DNA of 64,000 nt from Streptomyces aurantiacus (GTDB lineage: Bacteria; Actinomycetota; Actinomycetes; Streptomycetales; Streptomycetaceae): the NCBI RefSeq assembly GCF_027107535.1, contig NZ_CP114283.1:3534001-3598000 (forward strand), written 5' to 3'. Each line of letters begins with the position of its first letter. Positions within the stretch are counted from its first letter, which is position 1. A model generated the notes under the pieces. The model did not search any database and was not told where the DNA came from. It worked only from the letters and a program-made list of their open reading frames with translations. Shown here in pieces: positions 44,704-53,957 of this stretch. The position numbers and the translations under genes are program-made.

Positions 44704-46068
44704 TCAGGCAGCTGGCCGTCTGCGTACCGCGGGGCTGGCGGGCGTTTCGACTCCTGCGAAGAGCGGCGGGCGGCCAGCAGTACGCGGATGGCCATGGCCG
44801 GGGCTATGAGTGACTGCGGCCGGGCCAGCAGGTTCTGTACCCGCAGCGTCTGGCGGGCCACCGGGACGGAGGTGTGGCAGGCCCGGAACACCTTGTCGAG
44901 GTAGCGGTTGACGAGGCCGGTGCCCGGCGGCTTGGGCCCGCTGGTGCGAGGGTCGGTGAAGTCGGCCCCTGCAGCGATCTTCCACGGTATGTCGACCACT
45001 TTTGCGGCCCGCCGGTAGAAGTCATGCGCCAGTGCGGGGGAGGCGGGGCCGTGGCGTTCGACGTCCTGGTCCAGGGCCTGGGCCTGCAGTGCCGCCGCCG
45101 ACATTCCCTGCCAGTGAAGGGGGTTGAGACTGCAGATGGCATCCCCCAGCACCAGGAATCCCGGCGGAGTCCGCTCCAACCGCTCCACGTGGCGGCGCCG
45201 GCTGGTGGGCATCCGATGGCTGAGGACCGGTGTGAGGGCATCGGCCCGGGCGAGGACGTCGGCGATCACGGGCGATGGCAGGGAGCGGGCGAAGTCCTCG
45301 TACTCGGCCGGCTCGGTCGGGGGGACGTCACCGTGGAGCGAACCCACGGTGACGATCCACCGGCCGCCCTCCACCGGCACCATCATGCCCATGCGGTGAC
45401 CGCGGGCCGGGTTGTCGACCACAAGGACGAGAGCGCCGTCGAGATCGTCCGGCCGCCGCCGCACGATCCGGGTTCCGTAGGCCGTGTCGATACGGATGGC
45501 GGAGACCTCGGTGCCGGGAATCCCGCTGTGGCCAGCTGGTCGAGGAAACGGGTGTTGCGGCCGGTGCAGTCGACCACGAGGTTGGCCCGGTGCTCGGTTC
45601 CGTCGGTCCGGACACCGGCCACCCGGCCGCCTTCCAGGACCAAGCGGTCCACGGCCGTCTCGTCGGTGATGGACACGTTGGACCGTTGCCGCAGGAGCCG
45701 CTCGCGCACCGTGCCCCCAGCAGGGGCCGGCTCATCGACATCGTGAGGAATCCGAGATCGGACCGTACCCGGTGGGCGCCCGCCTGGTGCCACACCAGGT
45801 CCTTGGCGTCGAGGGGGACCGCGCCTGCCCGCACCAGTTCGTCGACGAGACCTGGGAACCAGCCGGCCAGCAGTTGCTGGCCGGTGGCCAGCAGTACGTG
45901 GGCGTGACGTCCCTGGGGGACGCTCTTGCGCGTGACCGCGTCCTGCGGCAGGCGGTCACGCTCCAGTACCGTCACCCGATCGACGTGCTCACTCATAACC
46001 CGTGCGGTCACCAGACCTGCTATGCCCGCGCCGATGACCATGGCGGTGGTGCCGTTACGCTCCCTCAC
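44704..46068 (-). pseudogene. FAD-dependent monooxygenase-like gene broken by frameshifts
   Basis: Three frames together give one flavoprotein. The first has AMVIGAGIAGLVTARVMSEH (GxGxxG FAD site) down to LGFLTMSMSRPLL. The second runs TVRERLLRQRSNVSITDETA to VVDCTGRNTRFLDQLATAGF. The third runs TEVSAIRIDTAYGTRI through GFLVLGDAICSLNPLHWQGM (the GD motif) to RVQNLLARPQSLIAPAMAIR. The breaks lie near 45716-45722 in a C/G run and near 45510-45530. The C-terminal limit is uncertain; a stop at 44704 in another frame is the best guess. It lies between the two hydrolase-fusion genes. Confidence 0.75.
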
Positions 46069-46720
46069 CTCTCACCCTCCAGCTCGAACCCGGGCCGAAG
46101 GCGGCCTTGGGCCTGTTCGAGCATCGCGCTGTCACCAGGCCAGGACTTCAGGGAAATCTGAGGCTTGTCTGAGGAGAAGCTGAAGTCGGCTGGAAGCCGG
46201 CACTGGCGGGTCCGAAAGCCGCCGTGAAGCGATCACGTGCCCGCTCCCGGGCATGGGTGGCACTTCTGGCGTGTGACCACCGGCGTGAACGGGAGGCGAT
46301 GTCGGGGGCGTTCGCGTGTACGCCGACAGGCGACGGCGTGTGGGCATGCACCGGAATCGGCGTGTGCAGCCGAACAGCCGCCGGGGTGGTCCGGTTCATT
46401 GGCCAACGGCAGCCACACACCTCCGAGCCGGGCCTGAGCACCCGACCGGCTTCGCCGGACGCGACGGCCACGGTGACCAGCCCGGGCCGACCTGGGGTTA
46501 CCACCTCAACGTCTTGGACGGGAGCCGCTTCGCCGCCCCCGGCCCGCCGGATGAGGTCGGCGCCCTCACCTCCTCCTCAGAGAAGCCTCAGAGCTCCACC
46601 AAGTCTGGGCTGGTGGCGGGCCCGATGCTGGAACAACGCCGGGTCGAGGAGCAGTCGTACGGACGCCGCCCCAGCCCGGCAGTCCTTTCAGACGCGAGAC
46701 ACGAGAGAGAAGGACAGACG
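46069..46720. other. intergenic region before the secreted protein gene
   Basis: About 650 nt; open frames on both strands lack family resemblance. The promoter of the gene at 46721 should be near its right end. I see no hairpin or repeat worth naming. Confidence 0.4.
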
Positions 46721-47185
46721 ATGCGAGTCGACAACACCAGGACGTCCGGCCCGATCCGGACGCGGCGGGGGCTGGCGCTGCTGATCGCCTCGGGGGCCGG
46801 GCTGGGTTCCCTGCTGCTGGGAGCGGTACCCGCGCAGGCCAACGACACCACCAAGCAGGTCGCGGCCAACGGCCAGTCGGTCACGTTCGCCACCGGTGAC
46901 AGCAGCCGGGGCGTCAGTGGCAACGTCACGTTCGTGGTGAAGGCGGACGGCAACTGGTCGATCACGGGAAGCGGGAAGAACTCGCACCTTCTCGTGCGTA
47001 CCTTCCACTGGACCTGCGATCTGTCGTGGGACGCGGCGAGCGTCTCGCACGCGACCGGGAAGAAGGCCGTGCCCGGCAAGAAGACCCGCACCATCAGCTC
47101 GGCGGCGTACGACCCCAACATCCAGGCGGACTTCGCCGACATCGTCGCCCGTGGCAGGGCCGACTGCGACATCGTCATCGGCTGA
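46721..47185 (+). CDS. secreted protein of unknown function
   Basis: 154 residues; the ATG at 46721 follows GAGAGAAGGA. The signal peptide has a basic start (RTRRGLALLIASGAGLGSLL) and a likely cleavage after PAQA near residue 37. The mature part is beta-rich: QSVTFATGDSSRGVSGNVTF, WSITGSGKNSHLLVRTFHWT, with two cysteines (WTCDLSW and RADCDIVIG) that can form one disulfide. Compact ~115-residue mature domain of unknown family. A strong terminator lies 186 nt downstream. Confidence 0.7.
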   Translation: MRVDNTRTSGPIRTRRGLALLIASGAGLGSLLLGAVPAQANDTTKQVAANGQSVTFATGDSSRGVSGNVTFVVKADGNWSITGSGKNSHLLVRTFHWTCDLSWDAASVSHATGKKAVPGKKTRTISSAAYDPNIQADFADIVARGRADCDIVIG

Positions 47186-47371
47186 CCGAGGCGGGTTTCG
47201 CCAGTCCTCGGTGGAACCGCGGGAACGTCGATCGCGGCATACGCGTTCCGACGGCCTTGCGGAACGGTTCGCGGAGGCCGGCGCTGCAGGTCAGGAAAGA
47301 CCGTCAGCAACCATGACAGCAACGGCCTTCCGATGAGGGAGTCCTGACAGAAAGCTGCTGACGATTCTCTT

Positions 47372-47403
47372 GAAGGGCCGCCCGGAGTGCTGGGCGGCCC
47401 TTC
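47372..47403. terminator. 12-bp hairpin terminator
   Basis: GAAGGGCCGCCC (47372-47383) pairs exactly with 47392-47403 across an 8-nt loop. It probably ends transcripts from the secreted protein gene on the left, and it could also serve leftward transcripts of the hydrolase-fusion gene. Confidence 0.8.
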
Positions 47404-47707
47404 GTGCACTCCGTGGGGGTGTGATCTCAGCCACACGCCAGTCCTTCACAGGGGTGAGGACGTCATCGCAGGCGACACGAATGTGCCCCCGTCAGCCGCG
47501 GACGGTTGGCGCACCCGCCGTTGATTCCCCTGAGCCTCTTCTCCCCCGACCTTCGGCCCGGCCTCGTCCCCGGCGCGCGCCGCCGCCCATGCCCAGGTAC
47601 GCGAACTCCACGTCCCGAAGCGGGCATTGGGTGTTGGCGAACCTGCGCCCGGAGCCGGTCCGGGGCCCGGTGTGAAGCCTCTCCTCGTTGGCGTCCTGCC
47701 TGCCGGA
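47404..47707. other. intergenic
   Basis: Downstream side of both flanking genes. No coding signal. Confidence 0.4.
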
Positions 47708-48925
47708 CTACTCGGCGAGGAAGGTGTCGAGGTGGGCGAGGAAGGTGGGCCAGGCCGGGTCGGCGGCAGTGAACAGGTGGTTGCGGCTTTCGAGGAGGAT
47801 CAATCGGCTGTCGGAGATGAGCGTGGCCAGTTCCAGGGCCTGTGCGACGGGGACCCGCGCGTCGTCGCGGGAGTGGATGATCAGCGTGGGGCAGGTCACC
47901 TGGTGGGCGATGCCGGAGATGTCGATGCGGGTGAACTCTTCCAGGAAGCGCAGGCCGTTGGCGGGCGAGGTCGTCTGGCGCTGGTAGGCGGCGAACGCGT
48001 CCCATTCCGCGGGTGTGGCGTCGGCGAGGAACCGCGAGGCGAAGAAGCGCAGGAAGCTGTTGTCCTGGGAACGCCATCCGGCGCGGGCGATGTTCAGTTC
48101 GACCTGAGCGGCATCGCGCTCGGCGTCGTCGGCGGCTCGGATCTGTCGCCCACGGGCGTAGGACGCGGTGAGGATCAGCCGACTGACCCGCTCGGGATGG
48201 CGCGCGGCGTAGGCGACCGCCACCGCGCCGCCCTGTGACACCCCGAGCAGGGGGAAGCGGTCGAGTCCGGCGGCATTTACCACGGAGTCGAGGTCGTCGA
48301 CCAGGTCGTCGAGGGCGAAACCGGGCACATTCCATTCGGAGAGGCCGCAGCCCCGCTCGTCGTAGCGGATGAGTTGCCGGCCGCGGGTGAGACCGTCGAA
48401 CCAGTGCGCCCACATCGGGGTGGTCCGATCGAGGTCGAGGTGGGTCAGCCAGTTGGCGGTCTTCACCAACGGCGGGCCTTCGCCTGTGGTCGCGTAGGCG
48501 ATGCGGGTGCCGTCCGTGGACCGGCAGAACCGGATGACCTCGTGGTCCGCCTCTGCCGCCGCCGTATCGGCGGCGGTGGGTGCGGCGGGCGGAGTGGTGG
48601 AGGCCACCGTCACGTGCGCGACGAACTGATAGCCGCGCTCGCGCACCGTGCGAATGAACCGCTGTCGTGTGGCGCTGTCACCGATCGCGAGGCGGGCGCT
48701 GCGTAACCAGGTGGCGAGCGCGGCCTCGCTGACCGTGCGGTCGCGCCCCAGCGTGTCGAGCAGCTCCTCCTCGGGCACGACGCGTTCGCGGTGCTCGACG
48801 AGGTGGCAGAGCATATCCGCGGCTTGAGGTTCGATGGGGACCGGCTGCCCGTCGTGGCTGAGCCGACGGCGATCCGTGTCCAACTCGTATTGCCCGAAAG
48901 AGTAAACAGCGCCGCTCACAGCCAT
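47708..48925 (-). CDS. second PhoB-type winged-helix/alpha-beta hydrolase fusion
   Basis: 405 residues from the ATG at 48925. Same architecture as the gene at 43425: DNA-binding domain YSFGQYELDTDRRRLSHDGQ, IRTVRERGYQFVAHV, then hydrolase IRFCRSTDGTRIAYATTGEG. Nucleophile elbow LLGVSQGGAVAVAYAARHPE, acid IIHSRDDARVP and His ESRNHLF are all present. Long stretches are identical between the two proteins (ANWLTHLDL, RQLIRYDERGCGLS, RRPERVSRLIL-like), so they derive from a fairly recent duplication. The recognition-helix region differs (RTVSEAALATWLRSARLAIG against RFVSEAALTTALRTVRLAVG), as expected if operators have diverged a little. Confidence 0.88.
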   Translation of the reverse strand: MAVSGAVYSFGQYELDTDRRRLSHDGQPVPIEPQAADMLCHLVEHRERVVPEEELLDTLGRDRTVSEAALATWLRSARLAIGDSATRQRFIRTVRERGYQFVAHVTVASTTPPAAPTAADTAAAEADHEVIRFCRSTDGTRIAYATTGEGPPLVKTANWLTHLDLDRTTPMWAHWFDGLTRGRQLIRYDERGCGLSEWNVPGFALDDLVDDLDSVVNAAGLDRFPLLGVSQGGAVAVAYAARHPERVSRLILTASYARGRQIRAADDAERDAAQVELNIARAGWRSQDNSFLRFFASRFLADATPAEWDAFAAYQRQTTSPANGLRFLEEFTRIDISGIAHQVTCPTLIIHSRDDARVPVAQALELATLISDSRLILLESRNHLFTAADPAWPTFLAHLDTFLAE

Positions 48926-49540
48926 GACTGTATAGCGATTGTTCGATTCTGTGGGGCCAGGAGAACCCTCTTTCGCAGGAGAGCGAAGCCGGCCCGGCCG
49001 AACATCTGGCGCTTGAGCATCTTGATTCGGTTGGGATGTCCTTCGACGACGCGAGGGAGCGGAGGCTGGGGGGCGTCGAGCCACTGCGGAAGCCGTTCGC
49101 CCTGGCCCAGGGGAGTCTCTGAGCGAAGGACCGGACGTGACCGGCAAGGGCGTCAAGTACGGGGGCAGGTGACCAGGATTGTCTTGAGCCGGAGTCGTTC
49201 GATTGCGGTGCCTCCAGTTGGAGCACTGGTTCTTCCACGGCGCTGAACTGTCGCCCACGCAAGCACCACTACCGTCCCGATCTCGCGAACAAGGACACCA
49301 CGCACTGCCCAGGACCGTCAGTACCTCTCCGGCCGCCCTTGCGCTCCCTTCGATGCCTGATCCATGAGTCCGTCAATCGAATCGCCAGAAGGGGCGCCGA
49401 CTGAGGAGTCCAGCCAGTCCGCAGCGGCAACGGCACCGTACAGCTTTCGGCCGACTCGCCCTCGCCCGCACCGATGACCTGGGAGTGATCGAAGGGGTGC
49501 GTCCTGCCTGGTCATCGCTGAGCGGGCTGGTATGCATCGC
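48926..49540. other. intergenic
   Basis: About 615 nt between the hydrolase-fusion gene (starting leftward) and the 3' end of the membrane glycosyltransferase-like gene. No convincing frame on either strand. Confidence 0.4.
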
Positions 49541-50863
49541 TCACCAGCCGGTCAGCAGGAGGTGGTTGAGGAGCAGGCCCAGGGCTGCCTGGGCGGTCAG
49601 CCAGACGCGGGGGCGGTCGAGGAAGGCGCCCGCCGCGATCAGCCACAGCGCGAAGGGCAGCCAGATCCGTTCTGTCTCCGCCTTGCTCATCCCGGACAGG
49701 TCGGCGACGAGCAGCATGAGCAGGGCCGCACACAGCAGCAGCCCCATGCGCCGCTCGGCGTCGGGCGATGTGCGCCACCGGGCGAGGAGGGCGCCCGTGC
49801 GGCGCAGGCCCGCCACCGTCGCCGGACCCACCACGAGGACTGTGCAGGCGAGATTGGCCCACACCCAGTAGCCATATGGGCGGAAGCCGCCGGCGCCCTG
49901 GTAGTAGCGCTCGACCAGCAGGTGGTACGCCTCCCACCAGTTGAAGCCGATCACAGTGAACGCCACCGGCACGACAGCGAGTCCGGCGATCACATACGGG
50001 AGGATCCGGAGACGCTGGGAGCCGAGCAGCAGGACGGCGCCCGCGATCACTGCGAGGAGCGTGAGCCCGTACGACAGATATGCGGTGAGCCCGAAGAGAA
50101 GTCCGGAGGCCAGGGCGGTCGCTCGGGGCCGGTGACCCGTCACCGCCAGGGCGAGGAAGGCGACGGCCCAGGCGGCGACCGCCGCGAAGTATCCGTCCGC
50201 CGACGTGCCCGCCCAGACCGCGGCCGGGGCCAGGACGAGGAAGGGCGCGGCGCGTCGGGCGAGGGCCTCGCTCGCGAGTGCCCGGAGGGTGACGAGGACC
50301 GCGGCTGCGGCGGTCGCTCCGGCCGTGATGACGAAGACGCCCGCCCATGCTCCGCCGCCCAGGCCGATCCGGTCGAGCAGGACGAACGTGAGGGTGGCCC
50401 CCGGGGGGTGGCCGGCGACATGCGCTGGCCAGTTGTCGGGGGAGCCGATCAGGATGTGATGGGTGAAGTCCCGCAGGGTGTCGGGGATGTCCTGGAAACG
50501 GTCGATGACCTGGAGGTACTCGTACCCGGTCGTCAAGCGCCGGGCGATCCCGCGGTGCCAGCCGTCGACGAGGGCGAGGGAGAAGGTCCAGGCCATGGCG
50601 GTGGCCCAGGAAGTCCACAACAGTGGCCGCCAGGGCAGACGCGCGGCCAGGGATGGGCCGTACGCCACGACGGCGATGGCGACGGTGACCGCGGCAGGGG
50701 TGCCGGGGCCGGTGTGGGGCAGCCAGTTGGCGTACAGGGGCGGCCAGCCGACGTGCAGGACGTCCTTGGCACGCTTGATAGCGATGCCGGTCAGCGCGGC
50801 CGCCACCACGAGCAGGGCGGCGGCTGCGACGGCGTAGAGGTCGCGGCGAAGATCGCGGTTCAC
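49541..50863 (-). CDS. polytopic membrane protein, GT-C-like
   Basis: 440 residues with about 11 membrane helices from the GTG at 50863. The large first outside loop contains HVGWPPLYANWLPHTGPGTP, and later FTHHILIGSPDNWPAHVAGH with PPGATLTFVLLDRIGLGGG. Late helices include MSKAETERIWLPFALWLIAA. The HPPG and ERIW motifs recur in actinobacterial integral membrane proteins thought to be GT-C-type glycosyltransferases using polyprenyl-linked sugars. Location beside GT2 and DUF2064 genes agrees. Exact reaction unknown. Confidence 0.7.
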   Translation of the reverse strand: MNRDLRRDLYAVAAAALLVVAAALTGIAIKRAKDVLHVGWPPLYANWLPHTGPGTPAAVTVAIAVVAYGPSLAARLPWRPLLWTSWATAMAWTFSLALVDGWHRGIARRLTTGYEYLQVIDRFQDIPDTLRDFTHHILIGSPDNWPAHVAGHPPGATLTFVLLDRIGLGGGAWAGVFVITAGATAAAAVLVTLRALASEALARRAAPFLVLAPAAVWAGTSADGYFAAVAAWAVAFLALAVTGHRPRATALASGLLFGLTAYLSYGLTLLAVIAGAVLLLGSQRLRILPYVIAGLAVVPVAFTVIGFNWWEAYHLLVERYYQGAGGFRPYGYWVWANLACTVLVVGPATVAGLRRTGALLARWRTSPDAERRMGLLLCAALLMLLVADLSGMSKAETERIWLPFALWLIAAGAFLDRPRVWLTAQAALGLLLNHLLLTGW

Positions 50864-50978
50864 GCTGGGAGACGTTAGGCCGGACAGCGGCCGCCGGAGC
50901 CTCGACAGGCGCGGACGTCAGCCTTTCGTCATGAGTTGCACGCCCTCTCACCGGGTGCATCGGACCTACGGTCGGGGT

Positions 50979-52247
50979 ATGGCACGGTCTCCTTCCTCAC
51001 CCTCCTTCTGGCGCAGCCCGGTACGCGGCCCCTGGTTCACCTCCGTCCTCGGAGTCGTCCTGCTCGGCGGGATCACGGTGCTCTTCGTGACCGGGCTGCT
51101 GTCGTACGCCGCCTACAACCCCGGCCTGTCGCCGGTGAACGACAAGACCCCTGACAAGGGACTGCTCGGCTTCTACCTGTTCGCCTGGCCGACCGACCCG
51201 CACTGGCTGTACCGCCTCAACCAGGGCGTTCACGTCACACTCGGGATCACCCTGGTCCCTGTCCTGCTGGCGAAACTTTGGTCGGTCGTGCCCCGGCTGT
51301 TCCAACTGCCGCCGGCCCGGTCGCTCGCGCACGCGCTGGAGAGGATCTCGCTGCTCCTGCTGGTCGGGGGCGCGCTGTTCGAGTTCGTGACAGGCGTGCT
51401 CAATGTCCAGCTGGACTACCTCTTCCCGGGCTCCTTCTATCCGCTGCACTTCTACGGGGCCTGGGTGTTCTTCGCCGCGTTCGTCGTGCATGCCGTCCTG
51501 AAGACGCCGGCCGCGGTACGCAATCTGCGGCGGCTGCGGGAGGAAAGGACGGGGGAGGCCGGTTCGGGAGAGGAACTGGCGGAGGCGGTGCCCTCGCTGG
51601 TCTCCCCGGATCCGGCCGAGCCCACCGTGTCCCGGCGCGGGGCGCTGGGGCTGGTCGGGGGCGGTTCGCTGCTGCTGTTCGGCACGACGGTCGGGCAGAA
51701 CTTCGACGGTCCGCTGCGGCACACGGCCCTCCTCGCCCCGCACGGCGGCGCCGATCCCGGCAGCGGCCCCGGTGGCTTCCAGATCAACAAGACGGCCGCG
51801 TCCAGGGGGATCAGCGCGGCGGAGACGAGCGAGGAGGCGTGGCGGCTGGTCGTCACCGGCCGCTCGGGGACCGTCCGGCTCAGCCGCGCCGAGCTGTTGC
51901 AACTGCCGCTGCACAGCGCGGCGCTGCCCATCGCCTGCGTCGAGGGCTGGTCCACCTCCGACCAGTGGTGGCGAGGCGTACGACTGCGGAACCTCGCTGC
52001 CCTCGTCGGCTACGAGGCGGATGCAGCGCCCGACGTCATGGTGGAGTCCCTCCAGCGACGCGGCGCCTTCCGCAAGGCCGCCCTGCGGTCCAACCAGGTG
52101 CGTGACCCGCGCTCCCTGCTAGCCCTGGATGTCAACGGCGAGCCGCTCACCCCTGACCACGGATACCCGGCCCGGATCATCGTGCCTGCCGCGCCCGGTG
52201 TGCTCAACACCAAGTGGGTGGCCCGGATGACGTTCGGAGACCTGTGA
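50979..52247 (+). CDS. molybdopterin-dependent oxidoreductase with cytochrome b-like membrane domain
   Basis: 422 residues from the ATG at 50979. The N-terminal ~190 residues hold four helices of the b561 type (VLGVVLLGGITVLFVTGLLS; LNQGVHVTLGITLVPVLLAK; PLHFYGAWVFFAAFVVHAVL) with several His for haem. Then RRGALGLVGGGSLLLFGTTV and a sulfite-oxidase-like Moco domain: LRLSRAELLQLPLHSAALPI-type strand, IACVEGWSTSDQWWRGVRLR (Cys ligand of Mo), DHGYPARIIVPAAPGVLNTK. It probably passes electrons between a periplasmic substrate and the membrane pool. The next gene overlaps by one base. Confidence 0.88.
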   Translation: MARSPSSPSFWRSPVRGPWFTSVLGVVLLGGITVLFVTGLLSYAAYNPGLSPVNDKTPDKGLLGFYLFAWPTDPHWLYRLNQGVHVTLGITLVPVLLAKLWSVVPRLFQLPPARSLAHALERISLLLLVGGALFEFVTGVLNVQLDYLFPGSFYPLHFYGAWVFFAAFVVHAVLKTPAAVRNLRRLREERTGEAGSGEELAEAVPSLVSPDPAEPTVSRRGALGLVGGGSLLLFGTTVGQNFDGPLRHTALLAPHGGADPGSGPGGFQINKTAASRGISAAETSEEAWRLVVTGRSGTVRLSRAELLQLPLHSAALPIACVEGWSTSDQWWRGVRLRNLAALVGYEADAAPDVMVESLQRRGAFRKAALRSNQVRDPRSLLALDVNGEPLTPDHGYPARIIVPAAPGVLNTKWVARMTFGDL

Positions 52248-52708
52248 TGAAGAAGCTGCGCCTGAGGGTGGGCAGCCCGCTCCAACTGCTGCTCCTCGCC
52301 TGCTCGTTCACCCTCGCCGGATACGCGGGAGTACGGCTGCTCGCGGACGACTGGCTCCAGGTCGCCCTGTGGTTCGTGGGCGCGGCGGTGGTGCACGATC
52401 TCGTCCTGCTGCCGCTGTACGCGACGCTGGACCGTGCGGTCGTACGGGCATCCGGCGCGATCGGCCACCGGGAGCGGGCTGTGTACGTACGCGTGCCCGC
52501 TGCCTTGTCCGGGCTGCTCCTGCTGGTGTGGTTCCCGCTGATCAGCGGCCGAGTGGCGGACCGCTACGAGTCCGCCACCGGGCTGTCGGCGAGCGGCTTC
52601 CTCACTCGGTGGCTGCTGATCACGGCCCTGCTGTTCGGCGCTTCGGCGCTGCTGCTGGTGCTGCGGCTGCGCAGGGCGACGAAGGACCGGCAGCCTGCCG
52701 TCCACTGA
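52247..52708 (+). CDS. membrane protein coupled to the Moco oxidoreductase
   Basis: 153 residues. TGATG overlap with the preceding stop implies coupling. Four helices: LLLLACSFTLAGYAGVRLLA, VALWFVGAAVVHDLVLLPLY, VPAALSGLLLLVWFPLISG, WLLITALLFGASALLLVLRL. The HD in AVVHDLVLLPLY recurs in its relatives. It may be a partner subunit. Its 3' end overlaps the convergent methyltransferase gene by 145 nt. Confidence 0.75.
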   Translation: MKKLRLRVGSPLQLLLLACSFTLAGYAGVRLLADDWLQVALWFVGAAVVHDLVLLPLYATLDRAVVRASGAIGHRERAVYVRVPAALSGLLLLVWFPLISGRVADRYESATGLSASGFLTRWLLITALLFGASALLLVLRLRRATKDRQPAVH

Positions 52709-53343
52709 TCGGTGGTGGACCAGCCGAGCGGGCGGGCGTGCCGCAGCAACGCCGGGGAGCCGAGCCGAGCCCAGGGGAACGCGGCGCCGGTGGCCCCCTG
52801 GGCGTCGGTGCCGCGCACGATACGGACGTCGGCGCGCTCGTCCACGTCCACCGGGACCGTCTCGGCGATCAACAGGCCGCCTGGGCGCAGCAGTTCACTC
52901 AGTCGCCGGAGCAGAGCATGCGGGTCGCCGCCGATGCCGAGGTTGCCGTCGAGGAGCAGGGCGGTGTCCCAGCGGCCCTCGCCCGGCAGTGGTTCGAACA
53001 CCGAGCGCCTCAGGGCCCGGCCTCCGAGCCGTGCGGTGTGGACGACCGCGGCTTGACTGACGTCGATGCCGAGGACGGGCCGCCCCAGGGCGGCGAGTTC
53101 CGTGACCAGCCTTCCTGGCCCGCACCCGACGTCGAGTACGGCTCCCTCGCACCGGTCCAGGACCTGTCGGTCCACGGCGTCGGCGCGGGCGCACCACCGC
53201 TCGACGTCCAGGGGCAGCATCCAGCCGTCGCTGCGGCGCAGGAAGAGCGGTCCCCGGCCGGCCCGGAGGGCGTCGGCGTAGGGGTCGGCCGACCAGCTGT
53301 GCTCGGAGGTGTCCCGCGCCATCACCTCATGCGCTGTGCTCAT
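52564..53343 (-). CDS. class I SAM-dependent methyltransferase
   Basis: 259 residues from the ATG at 53343, which overlaps the stop of the upstream gene (ATGA). Motif I VLDVGCGPGRLVTELAALG, motif II GIDVSQAAVVHTA, and GGDPHALLRRLSELLRPGGL with LLIAETVP after motif IV. An N-terminal WSADPYADALRAGRGPLFLR precedes the domain. The target is unknown; position in a glycosyltransferase operon suggests a lipid or glycan substrate. The C-terminal ~45 residues, in the overlap with 52708, are Ser/Arg-rich and may not be conserved. Confidence 0.85.
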   Translation of the reverse strand: MSTAHEVMARDTSEHSWSADPYADALRAGRGPLFLRRSDGWMLPLDVERWCARADAVDRQVLDRCEGAVLDVGCGPGRLVTELAALGRPVLGIDVSQAAVVHTARLGGRALRRSVFEPLPGEGRWDTALLLDGNLGIGGDPHALLRRLSELLRPGGLLIAETVPVDVDERADVRIVRGTDAQGATGAAFPWARLGSPALLRHARPLGWSTTDQWTAGCRSFVALRSRSTSSSAEAPNSRAVISSHRVRKPLADSPVADS

Positions 53344-53957
53344 CGGTGGCCGGCCGTCCGCAGCCGGGCCAGTTCCGCGGCGAAGCAGCCGTGCGGCGCC
53401 AGGGCGGCGACCGCTTCGGTGTCGGCGGACGTGTCCACGTCCCGCAGGCGCGGCAGGTCGCGCACCCGCAGGCCGGCGGCGACGAGCCGGGCGCGCTGTA
53501 CGGCGCCGGTGACGGGCGTCGACATTGGGACCCCGCGCAGCAGCTCCGGGTCCGGCTCCACCAGCCCGAGAGCCCAGAAGCCGCCGTCCTCCGCCGGGCC
53601 GAAGCAGGCGTCGTACCCGTCGAAGTCCACAGTGAGCAGGCCGGGGGTGACCTGTGGTGTGTCCATCCCGATCAGCAGGGCCGGTCCGCCGCAGCCGGCG
53701 AAGGCCGCGGCCAGCCGCTCGTCGAGGCCGCCCGCACACTGCGGTACGACGTCGAAGCCGGGCGGCAGCCAGGGCCCGGGCCTTCCGTCGAGGACCAGGA
53801 CCCGGCGTCGGGCGGGTGCCGCGGCCACCGCGCGCAGGGTGTCGGTGAGGGCCGCCTCGGCGAGCGCCGCCGCCTCCTCGGGTGTGAACGGCGGTGTGAG
53901 CCGGGTCTTCACCCGTCCCGGCCGCGGTTCCTTGGCGATGACGAGCAGGGTGGTCAC
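53340..53957 (-). CDS. DUF2064/TIGR04282-type glycosyltransferase
   Basis: 205 residues. The GTG at 53957 has AAGGAGG 9 nt upstream and overlaps the GT2 stop (GTGA). Nucleotide-binding start LLVIAKEPRPGRVKTRLTPP is the family hallmark, followed by LLIGMDTPQVTPGLLTVDF and ACFGPAEDGGFWALGLVEP (metal-binding DTPQ and DGGF). Relatives are cofactor-guanylyltransferase-like GT-A proteins. They often sit next to a GT2 and a methyltransferase as here. Confidence 0.88.
   Translation of the reverse strand: MTTLLVIAKEPRPGRVKTRLTPPFTPEEAAALAEAALTDTLRAVAAAPARRRVLVLDGRPGPWLPPGFDVVPQCAGGLDERLAAAFAGCGGPALLIGMDTPQVTPGLLTVDFDGYDACFGPAEDGGFWALGLVEPDPELLRGVPMSTPVTGAVQRARLVAAGLRVRDLPRLRDVDTSADTEAVAALAPHGCFAAELARLRTAGHR

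Noticed and set aside
43332..45464. A 710-codon minus-strand frame spanning the first hydrolase-fusion gene and the flavoprotein gene
   Set aside because: Only its 5' part (44750-45464) matches the flavoprotein; the rest is the antisense of the hydrolase fusion.
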